64,000 nt of DNA from Parahoeflea alexandrii (GTDB lineage Bacteria > Pseudomonadota > Alphaproteobacteria > Rhizobiales > Rhizobiaceae): contig NZ_JAPWHB010000007.1 of NCBI RefSeq assembly GCF_027214025.1, positions 124,001 to 188,000 of the forward strand. The letters are read 5' to 3'. A program made the translations under genes and the position numbers. Under the pieces are notes generated by a model, which saw only the letters and a program-made list of their open reading frames with translations, was not told the origin of the DNA and searched no databases. This document shows positions 50,892 to 59,491 of the stretch, piece by piece (the first letter of the stretch is position 1; every line of letters begins with the position of its first letter).

Positions 50892-51419
50892 ATGGAAGAC
50901 CATCACCGCCAGTCCAAATCCGTCCGGTTTCGCACGATCGCGCTGGATGAATGTCTTGGACTTGCCCGCAAGCTGCAGGCAGATGGCAAGCCCTGGCACT
51001 CGCATGTGCTTTCGCCAGGTTGCCGCCAGAACCCGCAACCCGATGTCTACGCCGTCGTGATCGAGGACGACGACGCGGGCATCGCCTACATGGCGAAGGG
51101 TGACGACCAGTTTCCCGAGGTCGACAAGGATCTTGTCAGGATGCTGCATGGCGACGACATCATCGACGCGAGCAAGTTAACGCCTGATCCGCCCGCATCA
51201 GCGCTGCTCGATCAGCTCAGGGGGCTGCAGGAACGCCGTATCCCCTGGCATCATCACATGCATTTCCCGAGTTGCGTCTTCAATCCGCATCCAGGAGAAT
51301 GGGCGATCTCGGTCGAAGCGCCGGGCCAATTCTTCTCGGAAGCCTATCCCTCAGAACCGGTCGACGTATTGCGGCAGGTTGAGGTCATGTATTTCTCCAA
51401 TCTCGATTCCTCGTCATAA
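50892..51419 (+). CDS. Conserved-looking hypothetical protein with His/Cys motifs (175 aa)
   Basis: A 175-aa soluble protein of no family I recognise. Two similar His/Cys segments stand out: KPWHSHVLSPGCRQNPQPD near residue 33 and IPWHHHMHFPSCVFNPHPGEW near 115 (each W-H-x-H...SPGC or FPSC...NP-P). The internal similarity suggests a duplicated motif that could bind metal. It starts 14 nt after the SDR gene with AGGAGGCTGGGAGC as ribosome binding site and is followed by the GntR gene. A role in the same catabolic unit is inferred only from position. Confidence 0.7.
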   Translation: MEDHHRQSKSVRFRTIALDECLGLARKLQADGKPWHSHVLSPGCRQNPQPDVYAVVIEDDDAGIAYMAKGDDQFPEVDKDLVRMLHGDDIIDASKLTPDPPASALLDQLRGLQERRIPWHHHMHFPSCVFNPHPGEWAISVEAPGQFFSEAYPSEPVDVLRQVEVMYFSNLDSSS

Positions 51420-51495
51420 ATCGGCAAGAGATTTCGTCATGCCGGCAAAATCCGTTATTACAAAAGAACATCACACCCGCCCTGGAAGGTTACGC

Positions 51496-52203
51496 ATGGC
51501 AACTATGACCGATGCACTTGAAAGTCTGACCCCGATTGGGCGCTCCGACACGCTGGCCCAGAAAGTGCGTACCCAATTGAAGGAGGCGGTCATGGCTGGC
51601 CGTTTCGCTCCGGGCGAGAAACTCACGATCCGCAGCATCGCCGGTGCGTTGGAAGTCAGCCTCACGCCGGCGCGCGAGGCGCTCTACAACCTCGCTTCGG
51701 AGGGTGTTTTGGAACTCAGACCCAACGGTTCCGTCTATGTGCCGGAATTGACCATGGACCGGATCGCCGAACTGACAAAGATACGTATTGTATTGGAGAG
51801 CCTGGCGGCCCGCGAGGCCGTGACGCGCGCCAGCAATGACGAGATCGCCAATATCGTCGCCCTTAATGAAAACCTGATCCAGCGGCACGAGCAGCAGGAC
51901 TACTCGGCGCTTATCTCGCTCAACTGGCAGTTCCATTTCACGCTGTACCGGGCCAGCCGAATGGAAACGCTGGTGCGGATGATCGAAAGCTGTTGGCTGA
52001 TGACTGGCTCGTATCTCAATGTGATCTATCCCCAGTTCGCCGAGGTCAGCGAAGGTATCACAAACCACCAGCAAATCGTTCGGGCGCTTGAGAGACGCGA
52101 CGGCGACCGTGTCGCCGCCGCCATCACGACGGATATCAATCTCGTCTCGGACGCGCTCATCAGTTCGATCAAGCAAACAGCCAAACCCGAGCAGGACGGT
52201 TAG
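51496..52203 (+). CDS. GntR-family (FCD subclass) transcriptional regulator
   Basis: A 235-aa GntR protein. The N-terminal winged helix (LAQKVRTQLKEAVMAGRFAPGEKL, GALEVSLTPAREALYNLASEG) is followed by an all-helical FCD effector domain with possible metal ligands in LNWQFHFTLYRAS and a later His (NHQQIV). FCD regulators usually sense small carboxylates. The start at 51496 has a GGAAGGTTACGC site; ATG 51439 in frame is an alternative. It lies among the catabolic genes and is the likely reader of the TGATATATCA-type sites. Confidence 0.87.
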   Translation: MATMTDALESLTPIGRSDTLAQKVRTQLKEAVMAGRFAPGEKLTIRSIAGALEVSLTPAREALYNLASEGVLELRPNGSVYVPELTMDRIAELTKIRIVLESLAAREAVTRASNDEIANIVALNENLIQRHEQQDYSALISLNWQFHFTLYRASRMETLVRMIESCWLMTGSYLNVIYPQFAEVSEGITNHQQIVRALERRDGDRVAAAITTDINLVSDALISSIKQTAKPEQDG

Positions 52204-52248
52204 ACCATCCGGTGCAGCAATGCGACGCCGATGCGTTGTTTGAAATTT

Positions 52249-52258
52249 TGATATATCA
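52249..52258. promoter_or_regulatory. Perfect palindrome TGATATATCA between the GntR gene and the oxidase gene
   Basis: A 10-bp perfect palindrome in the 102-bp gap upstream of the DadA-like gene. Near copies lie before aapJ (45921-45930) and the E1alpha operon (45737-45746). Candidate GntR operator. Confidence 0.5.
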
Positions 52259-52305
52259 TGCAACAGAAAGGGCGCGCCGCGCCCTGCCACAGGAAAGACC
52301 ACGGA

Positions 52306-53610
52306 ATGGTGAACATCGATGCGACCATGCGGGGCGTGCATTGGGCCGCGATAAGTAAGGAAGCGCCATTCACCGAGGACAGTTCGAACCAGAAGGCCGA
52401 GTACGACATCGCCGTAGTTGGCGGTGGGTTCTGCGGTCTTTCCATCGCGCTGCACGCCGCCAGTGCGGGCCGGTCTGTCGTGCTGCTCGAAGCTGGGACC
52501 ATCGGCTGCGGCGCCTCGGGCCGAAACGGCGGCATCGTGGTGCCGCATTTTCCCGGCGCGATGACTGCCGACGATGTTGTTCAGGTTTTGGGCCGGGAGC
52601 GCGGGGAACGTCTGGCCAAACTTGTGGCCGACGGGCCGGGCTTCGTCTTCGATCAGATCCGGGAATTGGGTATTGCTTGCGATGGGGAGCAGAACGGCTG
52701 GCTCCAGCCGGCCCATTCCGAGAAGTCCCTCGCAAAGGTCAGGCGGGTGCATGAATCCTGGGTCGCGCGGGGCGTTGATGCCGAGTGGATCGATGCACAA
52801 GGTGTGGCCGAGATGACCGGAGCCAGCGGTTATCTGGGTGGCTGGCATCGAAAGAGCGGTGGCACTGTCAATCCCTACGCACTCGCCCAAGGGCTTGCCC
52901 GCGTGGCGCGGGAGCGCGGTGCCGATATTCGCCAACACGTTGTTGTCGGAAGTATCCTAAAGGACGGCGCGGCGCAGGTTCTGAGCACTTCTGTAGGGGA
53001 GTTTCGGGCCAGAAAGGTGGTGATTGCGACGAACGCCCACACGCCATCGCTCTATCCAGGCCTCGCCCAATCGGTAATCCCGGTTCTCCTTTTTCACGGC
53101 TTCACGCGGCCGCTCGACGATGCGGAGAAACGCACGGTCCTGCCCACGCGCGTTTGTTTCACCGATTTGAGGAAGTCCGGCGGTTTCTCGAGATTGAGCT
53201 CTGACGACCGGGTAATCATCGGTGGCGCGATTTTCAGGCCGTCCAACCATCGGGCTTACAGCGAGTGGCATAGTGCGCGCCGGCTCGCCGAGTTGTTCCC
53301 GCATCTCGGTGGCATCCACGTGGAAAGTTTCTGGGAAGGCTGGTGCGCCCTTACCGATGCCTATCTGCCGGCCATTCAGCGATTGGAGCCGAACGTCTAT
53401 TCGGTCATCGGCTTTTCCACCCGCGGCGTCGCCCTTGCGCAGACACTGGGCCGGGAGTTCGCGCAGTTCCTGTGCGAAAACAAGACCGAAACGGAGATGC
53501 CGGTTCGCGTCGGGCCAGTTCTTCCCATTTCAATGCAGCCGATCAAGGCTTTCCTCGGCGGCTTTGCATTCCCAGCCTATCAATTGCGCGATGCATTGCG
53601 CCTGACCTAA
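52306..53610 (+). CDS. FAD-dependent amine/amino-acid oxidoreductase (DadA/DAO family)
   Basis: A 434-aa DAO-family flavoprotein. The dinucleotide motif is DIAVVGGGFCGLSIALHAASAG near residue 32, followed by VVLLEAG and GCGASGRNGGIVVPHFPG near 66-83, which is typical of GSH-cleaving-free DadA and gamma-glutamylputrescine-oxidase-like enzymes. The C-terminal GFSTRGVALAQTLGREFA binds the cofactor. It would oxidise an amine or D-amino acid to an imine, a plausible substrate source for the RidA and P5CR-like proteins of the opposite operon. The start at 52306 follows AGGAAAGACCACGG; 52258 is an in-frame alternative that overlaps the palindrome. Confidence 0.83.
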   Translation: MVNIDATMRGVHWAAISKEAPFTEDSSNQKAEYDIAVVGGGFCGLSIALHAASAGRSVVLLEAGTIGCGASGRNGGIVVPHFPGAMTADDVVQVLGRERGERLAKLVADGPGFVFDQIRELGIACDGEQNGWLQPAHSEKSLAKVRRVHESWVARGVDAEWIDAQGVAEMTGASGYLGGWHRKSGGTVNPYALAQGLARVARERGADIRQHVVVGSILKDGAAQVLSTSVGEFRARKVVIATNAHTPSLYPGLAQSVIPVLLFHGFTRPLDDAEKRTVLPTRVCFTDLRKSGGFSRLSSDDRVIIGGAIFRPSNHRAYSEWHSARRLAELFPHLGGIHVESFWEGWCALTDAYLPAIQRLEPNVYSVIGFSTRGVALAQTLGREFAQFLCENKTETEMPVRVGPVLPISMQPIKAFLGGFAFPAYQLRDALRLT

Positions 53611-53628
53611 CACAAGAGGAGAGACAGT

Positions 53629-54372
53629 ATGAGCCATATGGAGGGCAAGACCGCTGTTATACTTGGCGGCACGGGCGGGATCGGCAGCGCGGTTACGCGG
53701 CGGCTTGCCGCGGCAGGCTGCAAGGTCATCTCCGCCTCGGTGGATGCGGAGGAAAAGCGATCCGCCCTTGAAGCGGAGACGGGTGCCATCTGCGCCTATC
53801 TCGACGTGCGGGACCGCGAGGCGGTTGTCTCGATGCTCCGACCGCTGGCTCCAGATTACCTCGTGCTCGCCCATGGCGCGCTTGGACGCACCGGGACCCT
53901 CTTCGACCAGCCAGCAGAGAGCGCCCGGCGTCTGGTCGATGTAAATATCCTGGGTGTGCAAAACTGTCTTGAAGCCGTCGTTCCCGCGATGATCGCGCGC
54001 AATGACGGACATGTCGTGATGATCGGTTCGGTCGCCCTGTATCCGAGCGTCGGCCAGCCGATCTATTCGGCCACCAAGGCCGCTGTCCACTCGATGGCGA
54101 GGAACCTGCGCATGGAACTCTTCCCCCATCGCGTCCGCGTTACGGAAATTCGCCCTGGGCGCGTCTCGTCAGGCATGCATGCCGAAATGTTCGAAGGTGG
54201 CTACGAAGAAGCAAAGCGCCGACTATATGATCCAGTCCATTGCCTTACGCCGGATGAAATCGCCGAAGGCATCATCTGGGCCCTTTCCAAACCGGCGCAT
54301 CTTTGCGTGGCCGAACTCGAAATCCTTGCCACCGAGCACGTCATTGGCGGCGTCAGATACAACGGTATTTGA
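53629..54372 (+). CDS. Short-chain dehydrogenase/reductase (second of the unit)
   Basis: A 247-aa SDR. The cofactor motif is GGTGGIG (residues 13-19), the catalytic Ser is in VMIGSVALYPS and the YSATK motif is near residue 146. C-terminal GRVSSGMHAE and PDEIAEGIIWALS are typical of the NADP-type SDR group near serine 3-dehydrogenase/YdfG. It follows the DadA-like gene by 18 nt with an AGAGGAGAGACAG site. Substrate unknown; probably a hydroxy-acid or carbonyl intermediate of the imported compound. Confidence 0.83.
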   Translation: MSHMEGKTAVILGGTGGIGSAVTRRLAAAGCKVISASVDAEEKRSALEAETGAICAYLDVRDREAVVSMLRPLAPDYLVLAHGALGRTGTLFDQPAESARRLVDVNILGVQNCLEAVVPAMIARNDGHVVMIGSVALYPSVGQPIYSATKAAVHSMARNLRMELFPHRVRVTEIRPGRVSSGMHAEMFEGGYEEAKRRLYDPVHCLTPDEIAEGIIWALSKPAHLCVAELEILATEHVIGGVRYNGI

Positions 54373-54419
54373 ATAATGGGATGGTGCCGTCCTCTCCAAT
54401 TCGTTGCTTTCGGCAGCAC

Positions 54420-54720
54420 GATCTTGACACATTGCGTTGCCATTGGGAGAGGGTGGCAACCATCCCACTTATTCACCCCAATATGACGACGGCGCTCTGC
54501 AGCGCCGACACGATCTTCTTGCCATCGTCGATGGACAATCCGATGTCGCCGTAGAAAAGGTTCTTTGAGCTCTTGTCGCTGCGGGCGTCCTTTCGGCACG
54601 TGTCGCCAGGTTCGTTCCTGCCCTCAATCATGATCGTCCGTTCCACCGCCATCGCTTTGTCCCCGATCAAAACGATTGTGATGGACTGATCGAGCCTGAC
54701 AACCCGTATCCGGCCCCAGA
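54420..54720 (-). pseudogene. Fragment of an ISKra4-type transposase (N-terminal part)
   Basis: The reverse-strand ORF at 54473-54670 reads AMAVERTIMIEGRNEPGD and GLSIDDGKKIVSALQSAVV, which resembles the N-terminal region of ISKra4-family transposases. It ends abruptly near 54473 and no catalytic domain follows. The 396-bp gap between the SDR and betI holds nothing else I can support apart from an imperfect inverted repeat (GGGATGGT near 54380 and ACCATCCC near 54460). Confidence 0.5.
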
Positions 54721-54768
54721 GAAATTCCGGTCCCGTGAGATAAGCAGGACGCGAGACACTTTCGTAGA

Positions 54769-55371
54769 TCAGCGAGCATCGAGCCCGCTTGGCTCGTCGC
54801 TGCAGGTGCTTTTCACAAAAGCCAGAACCATGTTGTATGCATCTTCATCGGTCAGAGTTGCATTTCTCTGCGCCTTCTTAACCCAGAAGCCATCGACCAT
54901 GGCAACCGTCTGTTGAACGAGAGACCGAGCTTCATCCCGGCCTTTGAGTTTGACGAACTCACGAGTCAGATTCTGCTCGAACCGCCGTCTGTTGACATGT
55001 TCGAGACGCGCCAACTCGCTCGAATGCGGCGCCTGAGCCCAGAAATGCAGCCAGGTTATGCAAATATCGGTTCTGAAAATATCGGGGTGGAAATTGCTCC
55101 GCAGGATCGCTGCCAGCCTTTCGGCGGGTGAATCCGCCTCATTGAGGCTGGCGACCATCTTCCGGCGGATATCGCGCAGGAGGCTGCGCATGGCTTCCTC
55201 AAGAAGGTTCTGCTTTCCGCCGAAATAATAATGGATATTGCCGGTGGACAGCCCGGCATCGGCGCAAATCCGGGCAACCGTGGTGTCTTGATAGCCGTAT
55301 TTGTGAATGCAGTTGAGTGTGGCTTCCACTATTTTCTGCCTTCGGTCGGCGTCTATTGGCTTTCTGCCCAT
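54769..55371 (-). CDS. betI: TetR-family choline-responsive regulator BetI
   Basis: A 200-aa TetR protein. The helix-turn-helix covers residues 8-55 (RRQKIVEATLNCIHKYGYQD, ARICADAGLSTGNIHYYFGGK), and the C-terminal half (LHFWAQAPHSSELARLEHVNRRRFEQNL) matches BetI. In known systems BetI represses bet genes until choline is present. It is the last gene of the betB-betA-ABC-betI unit. The start at 55371 (MGRKPIDADRR) was chosen by homology over a 22-codon extension. Confidence 0.88.
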   Translation of the reverse strand: MGRKPIDADRRQKIVEATLNCIHKYGYQDTTVARICADAGLSTGNIHYYFGGKQNLLEEAMRSLLRDIRRKMVASLNEADSPAERLAAILRSNFHPDIFRTDICITWLHFWAQAPHSSELARLEHVNRRRFEQNLTREFVKLKGRDEARSLVQQTVAMVDGFWVKKAQRNATLTDEDAYNMVLAFVKSTCSDEPSGLDAR

Positions 55372-55422
55372 CTCGTATTCAATCCGCTTCTGCCGTTGTC
55401 CGATAATGGCTTTGCAAACACC

Positions 55423-55454
55423 AGGTCCTGTAGACAATTATGGCCACAGGACCT
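55423..55454. promoter_or_regulatory. Inverted repeat at the permease/betI junction
   Basis: AGGTCCTGT (55423-55431) and ACAGGACCT (55446-55454) form a perfect 9-bp inverted repeat with a 14-nt spacer, overlapping the permease stop codon and 52 bp before betI. It may be a processing or attenuating hairpin in the operon mRNA or an internal operator for betI. Confidence 0.5.
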
Positions 55455-57534
55455 AAAGGCCAAGTGCCTGCTTGCTGCTCCGGCTCATGCCCTGGAGTAT
55501 GCGATCCGTGGTGATCGCCACCAGCGCAATGGAGAGGCCTGCGATCAGTCCAAGCCCGCTGTCAGCCTTGCCCAGAGCGACATAGACCTGCTGGCCAAGC
55601 CCCCGCGTACCCACCAAGGCGGCGATGACGAGCATGGACAGCGCGCAGATCACCGTCTGGTTCAAACCTAGCATGATTTCCGGCACAGCCTGGGGCATTT
55701 TCACCCACCACAAAAGTTGACCCTCGGTGCAGCCCGCCGCACGGCCCGCTTCGACACTGGCGACCGGCACCGACCGCAAGCCATGTTCCGTGTAACGGAT
55801 CGCCGGAACCAGCGCATAGGCGATCACGACAATCAGCGCGGTAAACTCGCCAACCTGGAACAGCATCAGGAACGGGATCAGATAAACGAATTGCGGCATG
55901 GTCTGAAGCGTGTCGTTGACCGGGCGGATCGCTTTCGAAACCCATTCCACCTCCGCTGCGACGGTGCCGATCGCCATGCCGAGAGGGAAGGCGAGCAGGA
56001 TCGCCGCACCGCACAATGCAGCCGAGAACATGGCTGGTTCCCACAGTCCATTCAAGAGGATGAAGATCATTGTTGCCAAGGCGAGCGCCGCGGTTCCGGC
56101 CCCGCCCGCGGCGTAGGCGAGCATCGCGATCGTGCAGACGAACACCGGCCAGGGAATGCCAATCGTACCATAGTAGAAAAGCACTCCCCAAATGGCAATG
56201 AAGATGGCGCCGGTACGGGAGCCGGAGCCGAGCGCCAGCGCAGACCCGGCGGCTATCAAGCCCGCGTAGGCGATACGCAATGCCGGCGTGAACTCGATAC
56301 CCCAACTGTAGGGGCTGACAGCCTGATCCAGCCCGATCCGCAAAGGCAGAAGGAAGAAGAACAGCCCCGCCCGTTTGAGGCTTTCGAGCGCGCCTGATGT
56401 GCTGGCGATAAATGTATCGAGGGCGGTGGTAATCTGCCCGGTGAAGTCCCAGACCCATTCCCGCGGATAATAATGCAGCTGCTCGATGAACAACGAGGGC
56501 GGCAAGATGATCACGATCACAGCAAGAGCCGCCAGTCCATGGGGATGCCGCCATCTACCGGGGCGCGCATCCGCCGGCGCCGCGGTTTCCGTTTTGGCAA
56601 AGTTCAGACTGATCCGGTCTATCAGCATAGCCATCAGCGCAATCACCAGACCGGCGATCAGGCTCGGTCCGAATTGTGCCTTGCGCATCGTGTTCAGCAC
56701 CGCCCAGCCGACATCATCCGATCCACCGATAATCGCCGCGATGATAACCATGGACAGTGCCGCCATCGTCGTCTGGTTCATGCCGATCTTCATCTGCGGC
56801 AACGCGGCCGGGATTTGAACCCACCAAAGCAGCTGGCGGCGATTGCAGCCGCAGATCAATCCTGCCTCAGAAATCTCGGGCGGGACCCTTTGAAGGCCGA
56901 GTATCGTGTTGCGAACCATCGGCGGTATCGAAAAGATCATGCTGGCGATAAGGCCGACAACGGGACCGAACCCGAACAGCAGCAGGATGGGAATGAGATA
57001 GGCGAAGGCCGGAAGCGTCTGCATCACGTCAAGCAGTGGCTGCATCACCGAATTCAACCATTTGTATCGATAGCACAGAATGCCGGCCTGGACGCCAAGA
57101 ACAACCGACAGCGGCACTGCCACGCCGACAAGGGCGAGCGTATTCATGGAACGCTCCCAGTATCCGGTCACCGCCACATAGGCGAGCGACACCACCGTGA
57201 AGACCGCCAGTGGCAGGCCGCCGGCCCGGTGAGCGACAATAACAAACAAGCAAAATGCAACCGGCCACGGCGTCCAGGCCAGAACGCCGCGCGTCACGTT
57301 CAGCAGGAATCCCAGGATGGTGCTGACGACGTGCAGCGGTCCGGATAGCTTTGGCACGAGCCAGTTCATTGCGGTGTTGACCTGGTCGGCGATCCCGAAC
57401 GTCCACTCCTTGGGAAAGCTGCCGATCCACTCACTGGTATTGGCCTGCCGAAAACAGATCACGCAGATCGCAACGCAGATCACCCAGAAAGCCCCCGACC
57501 GGAGCCCGCGCCAATCGCCTGTGGACGCTCTCAC
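55453..57534 (-). CDS. Choline/glycine betaine ABC transporter permease, fused tandem (double) permease
   Basis: A 693-aa protein made of two ProW-type permease modules in tandem. Module 1 has its EAA-like loop in SEAGLICGCNRRQLLWWVQIP near 246 and module 2 in SVEAGRAAGCTEGQLLWWVKMP near 600 (not quoted beyond this). Each has six or more membrane helices and a similar N-terminal segment (FPKEWTFGIADQVNTAMNWL; YPREWVWDFTGQITTALDTF). Single ProW is about 350 aa, so this is a fusion that can form the whole membrane domain alone. It overlaps the ATPase gene by 4 nt. Confidence 0.87.
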   Translation of the reverse strand: MRASTGDWRGLRSGAFWVICVAICVICFRQANTSEWIGSFPKEWTFGIADQVNTAMNWLVPKLSGPLHVVSTILGFLLNVTRGVLAWTPWPVAFCLFVIVAHRAGGLPLAVFTVVSLAYVAVTGYWERSMNTLALVGVAVPLSVVLGVQAGILCYRYKWLNSVMQPLLDVMQTLPAFAYLIPILLLFGFGPVVGLIASMIFSIPPMVRNTILGLQRVPPEISEAGLICGCNRRQLLWWVQIPAALPQMKIGMNQTTMAALSMVIIAAIIGGSDDVGWAVLNTMRKAQFGPSLIAGLVIALMAMLIDRISLNFAKTETAAPADARPGRWRHPHGLAALAVIVIILPPSLFIEQLHYYPREWVWDFTGQITTALDTFIASTSGALESLKRAGLFFFLLPLRIGLDQAVSPYSWGIEFTPALRIAYAGLIAAGSALALGSGSRTGAIFIAIWGVLFYYGTIGIPWPVFVCTIAMLAYAAGGAGTAALALATMIFILLNGLWEPAMFSAALCGAAILLAFPLGMAIGTVAAEVEWVSKAIRPVNDTLQTMPQFVYLIPFLMLFQVGEFTALIVVIAYALVPAIRYTEHGLRSVPVASVEAGRAAGCTEGQLLWWVKMPQAVPEIMLGLNQTVICALSMLVIAALVGTRGLGQQVYVALGKADSGLGLIAGLSIALVAITTDRILQGMSRSSKQALGL

Positions 57535-58400
57535 TTGAGGTCCGCCCCGGCAGCGCCGCGGATCATCAGGCCCTCGCGTGCATCGCGGGTGAACTCCTCG
57601 ACATACTCATTGGCCGGGTTTTCAAGGATTTCGCGGGGCGCGCCGATTTGAACGATCTCCCCGCCTTTCATGATCGCGATGCGGTCGGCCAGGCGCACTG
57701 CCTCGGAAATATCATGGGTCACGAAGATGATTGTCTTGTGCAGCGACGATTGCAGATGAAGAAACTGGTTCTGCATTTGCCGCCGGATCAGTGGGTCGAG
57801 TGCGGAAAAAGGCTCATCGAGAAACCAGATATCAGGATTGCCCGCCAATGAGCGCGCAATGCCGACCCGCTGCTGCTGTCCACCGGAGAGCTGGCGCGGA
57901 TAGGAATTTTCTCGCCCGTCCAGTTCCACCAGACGCATCATGTCACGCGCGCGCTCATTGCGTTCAGTCAGCTCGATGCCCTGCACCCTGAGCGGAAAGG
58001 CGATGTTTTCAAGAACGGTGAGGTGCGGCATCAGACCGAAATTTTGAAACACCATCCCCATCTTGTGGCGGCGGAATTCAATCAGTTCGCGGGGCGATTT
58101 GGCCGTGAAGTCTTCGCCGTCGATCAGGATCTCGCCCATGGTCGGCTCCACAAGGCGGGACAGGCAGCGCAGCGCCGTGGACTTTCCGGAGCCCGACAAT
58201 CCCATGAGGATAAAGATCTCGCCCCGCATCACGTCAAAGCTGACATTGGCGCAGGCCGCCAGGCCATGCAACTGCCGGACACGCTCCATCACGGCAATTG
58301 TGTTGCCGGAACCGGCTCCGGACCGGGTCGCCTCAAGAGCATCGTGCGGACCGTAGGTCTTCCAAAGATTGCGGCATGACAGTTTGACGCTGGTGTTCAT
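57531..58400 (-). CDS. Choline/glycine betaine ABC transporter ATP-binding protein (ProV/ChoV-like)
   Basis: A 289-aa ATPase of the ProV class. The Walker A is GLSGSGKST near 68, signature [15 protein letters not shown] near 170, Walker [13 protein letters not shown] near 192, H-loop [14 protein letters not shown]. The N-terminal lead (CRNLWKTYG) is typical of ProV. The usual C-terminal CBS domains are absent, as in ChoV-type importers that are not osmoregulated. It powers the fused permease. Confidence 0.9.
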   Translation of the reverse strand: MNTSVKLSCRNLWKTYGPHDALEATRSGAGSGNTIAVMERVRQLHGLAACANVSFDVMRGEIFILMGLSGSGKSTALRCLSRLVEPTMGEILIDGEDFTAKSPRELIEFRRHKMGMVFQNFGLMPHLTVLENIAFPLRVQGIELTERNERARDMMRLVELDGRENSYPRQLSGGQQQRVGIARSLAGNPDIWFLDEPFSALDPLIRRQMQNQFLHLQSSLHKTIIFVTHDISEAVRLADRIAIMKGGEIVQIGAPREILENPANEYVEEFTRDAREGLMIRGAAGADLK

Positions 58401-58428
58401 GATTTACCTGACACTCCCCGCATAAGAC

Positions 58429-58458
58429 GACGACTGGCCGCAGCCGCGGCCAGTCGTC
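58429..58458 (-). other. Intercistronic stem-loop after the choline/betaine binding protein gene
   Basis: GACGACTGGCCGC (58429-58441), loop AGCC, GCGGCCAGTCGTC (58446-58458): a perfect 13-bp stem 10 nt after the SBP stop on the reverse strand and 28 nt before the ATPase start. No T-run follows. It resembles in placement the hairpin after aapJ. Confidence 0.7.
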
Positions 58459-58468
58459 AATTCCCGCG

Positions 58469-59437
58469 TTACTGTTTCATGGCCGCGTCGATCCAACCCT
58501 GCCAGCGTGCCTGGTTGACATCCATCCAGGCCGCAAGGACGGTGTCGATGTCCTTGCCTTCGGAATCGATGTCACGCATCCAGGCAATCTCGTCGGTGTT
58601 GGTGATCGTCATCTGCTCGAGCAGACGATAGGCCGCCGGCCACTCCTTCTTCATTCCAACCCAGGCAAGTTTCATGATTTCACCGCGCTGCCAGTCGCAG
58701 TCATAAACCGCATCCGGATTGATGCCCACTTTCGGATCGTCATAGCAGCCTTCCTGATAGGGCGGCAAAGCGACAGGGGTGAGTTCGGCGACCGCGTGCA
58801 CCCAGTGCGGCGACCAGAACATGACGAGCAACGGACGGCCGCTCTTCTCGGCGCTGGTGATCTCGGCAACCAATGCGCCTTCACTGCCCGCGGGAATGGA
58901 AACCAGCGGCAAATCCAGCGCCTTGATGCGATCCGCATTGGTCGTGCCCCAATCGGCGGGATAGTCGAGCAGCCGCCCGGTCGGGAAAGTTTCGGGAACT
59001 GCCAATGCCTGGGCGCAATCCTTCAACGCCGTCCAGTCCGGCAACCCGGGGCAGGCCTCGCCCGCAGCCTTGTTGTAGTACCAGGTCTCGACAGGATCGA
59101 GACCGAGCGCGCCGATCTTCTCCACATTCCCGGACGCCATGGCCTTGGGATAATGCTCGCCGGTGTTTGAACTCCAGACTTCAAGTGAAGCGGTTATCGT
59201 TCCGTCTGGAATGGCAAGGAACTGCGTGTAGGTGCCGGAGGTCACAAATTCGACGGTGTAGCCCATCTTCTCCAGAAGCTTGGCTGCGATTTTTGTCACA
59301 GCCTGCTGCCCGGTCCATTCCAGCATGGCCAGCTTGATAGGGCTCGTGCTTTCCGGCACGGCGGGCGCCGCCAGGGATGGCGTCGTCGCCAGCGCCATCG
59401 TCAGCGCCGTTGCAAGTCCAAGAATTCGGTGTTTCAT
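58469..59437 (-). CDS. Choline/glycine betaine-type ABC transporter substrate-binding protein
   Basis: A 322-aa ProX/OpuAC-family binding protein. The signal peptide is about residues 1-24 (MKHRILGLATALTMALATTPSLAA). Aromatic residues suited to bind a quaternary amine occur in LAMLEWTGQQAV, SLEVWSSNTGEHYPKA and VETWYYNKAA, as in betaine SBPs. It lies between betA and the transporter ATPase. The start at 59437 follows TAGGAGAAATTTG. Choline is the likely ligand because betBA are in the same unit; glycine betaine is possible. Confidence 0.87.
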   Translation of the reverse strand: MKHRILGLATALTMALATTPSLAAPAVPESTSPIKLAMLEWTGQQAVTKIAAKLLEKMGYTVEFVTSGTYTQFLAIPDGTITASLEVWSSNTGEHYPKAMASGNVEKIGALGLDPVETWYYNKAAGEACPGLPDWTALKDCAQALAVPETFPTGRLLDYPADWGTTNADRIKALDLPLVSIPAGSEGALVAEITSAEKSGRPLLVMFWSPHWVHAVAELTPVALPPYQEGCYDDPKVGINPDAVYDCDWQRGEIMKLAWVGMKKEWPAAYRLLEQMTITNTDEIAWMRDIDSEGKDIDTVLAAWMDVNQARWQGWIDAAMKQ

Positions 59438-59491
59438 CAAATTTCTCCTATTTCCGTATCAGTTCCGATGGTTATCCACTTTCTTGCAGTT

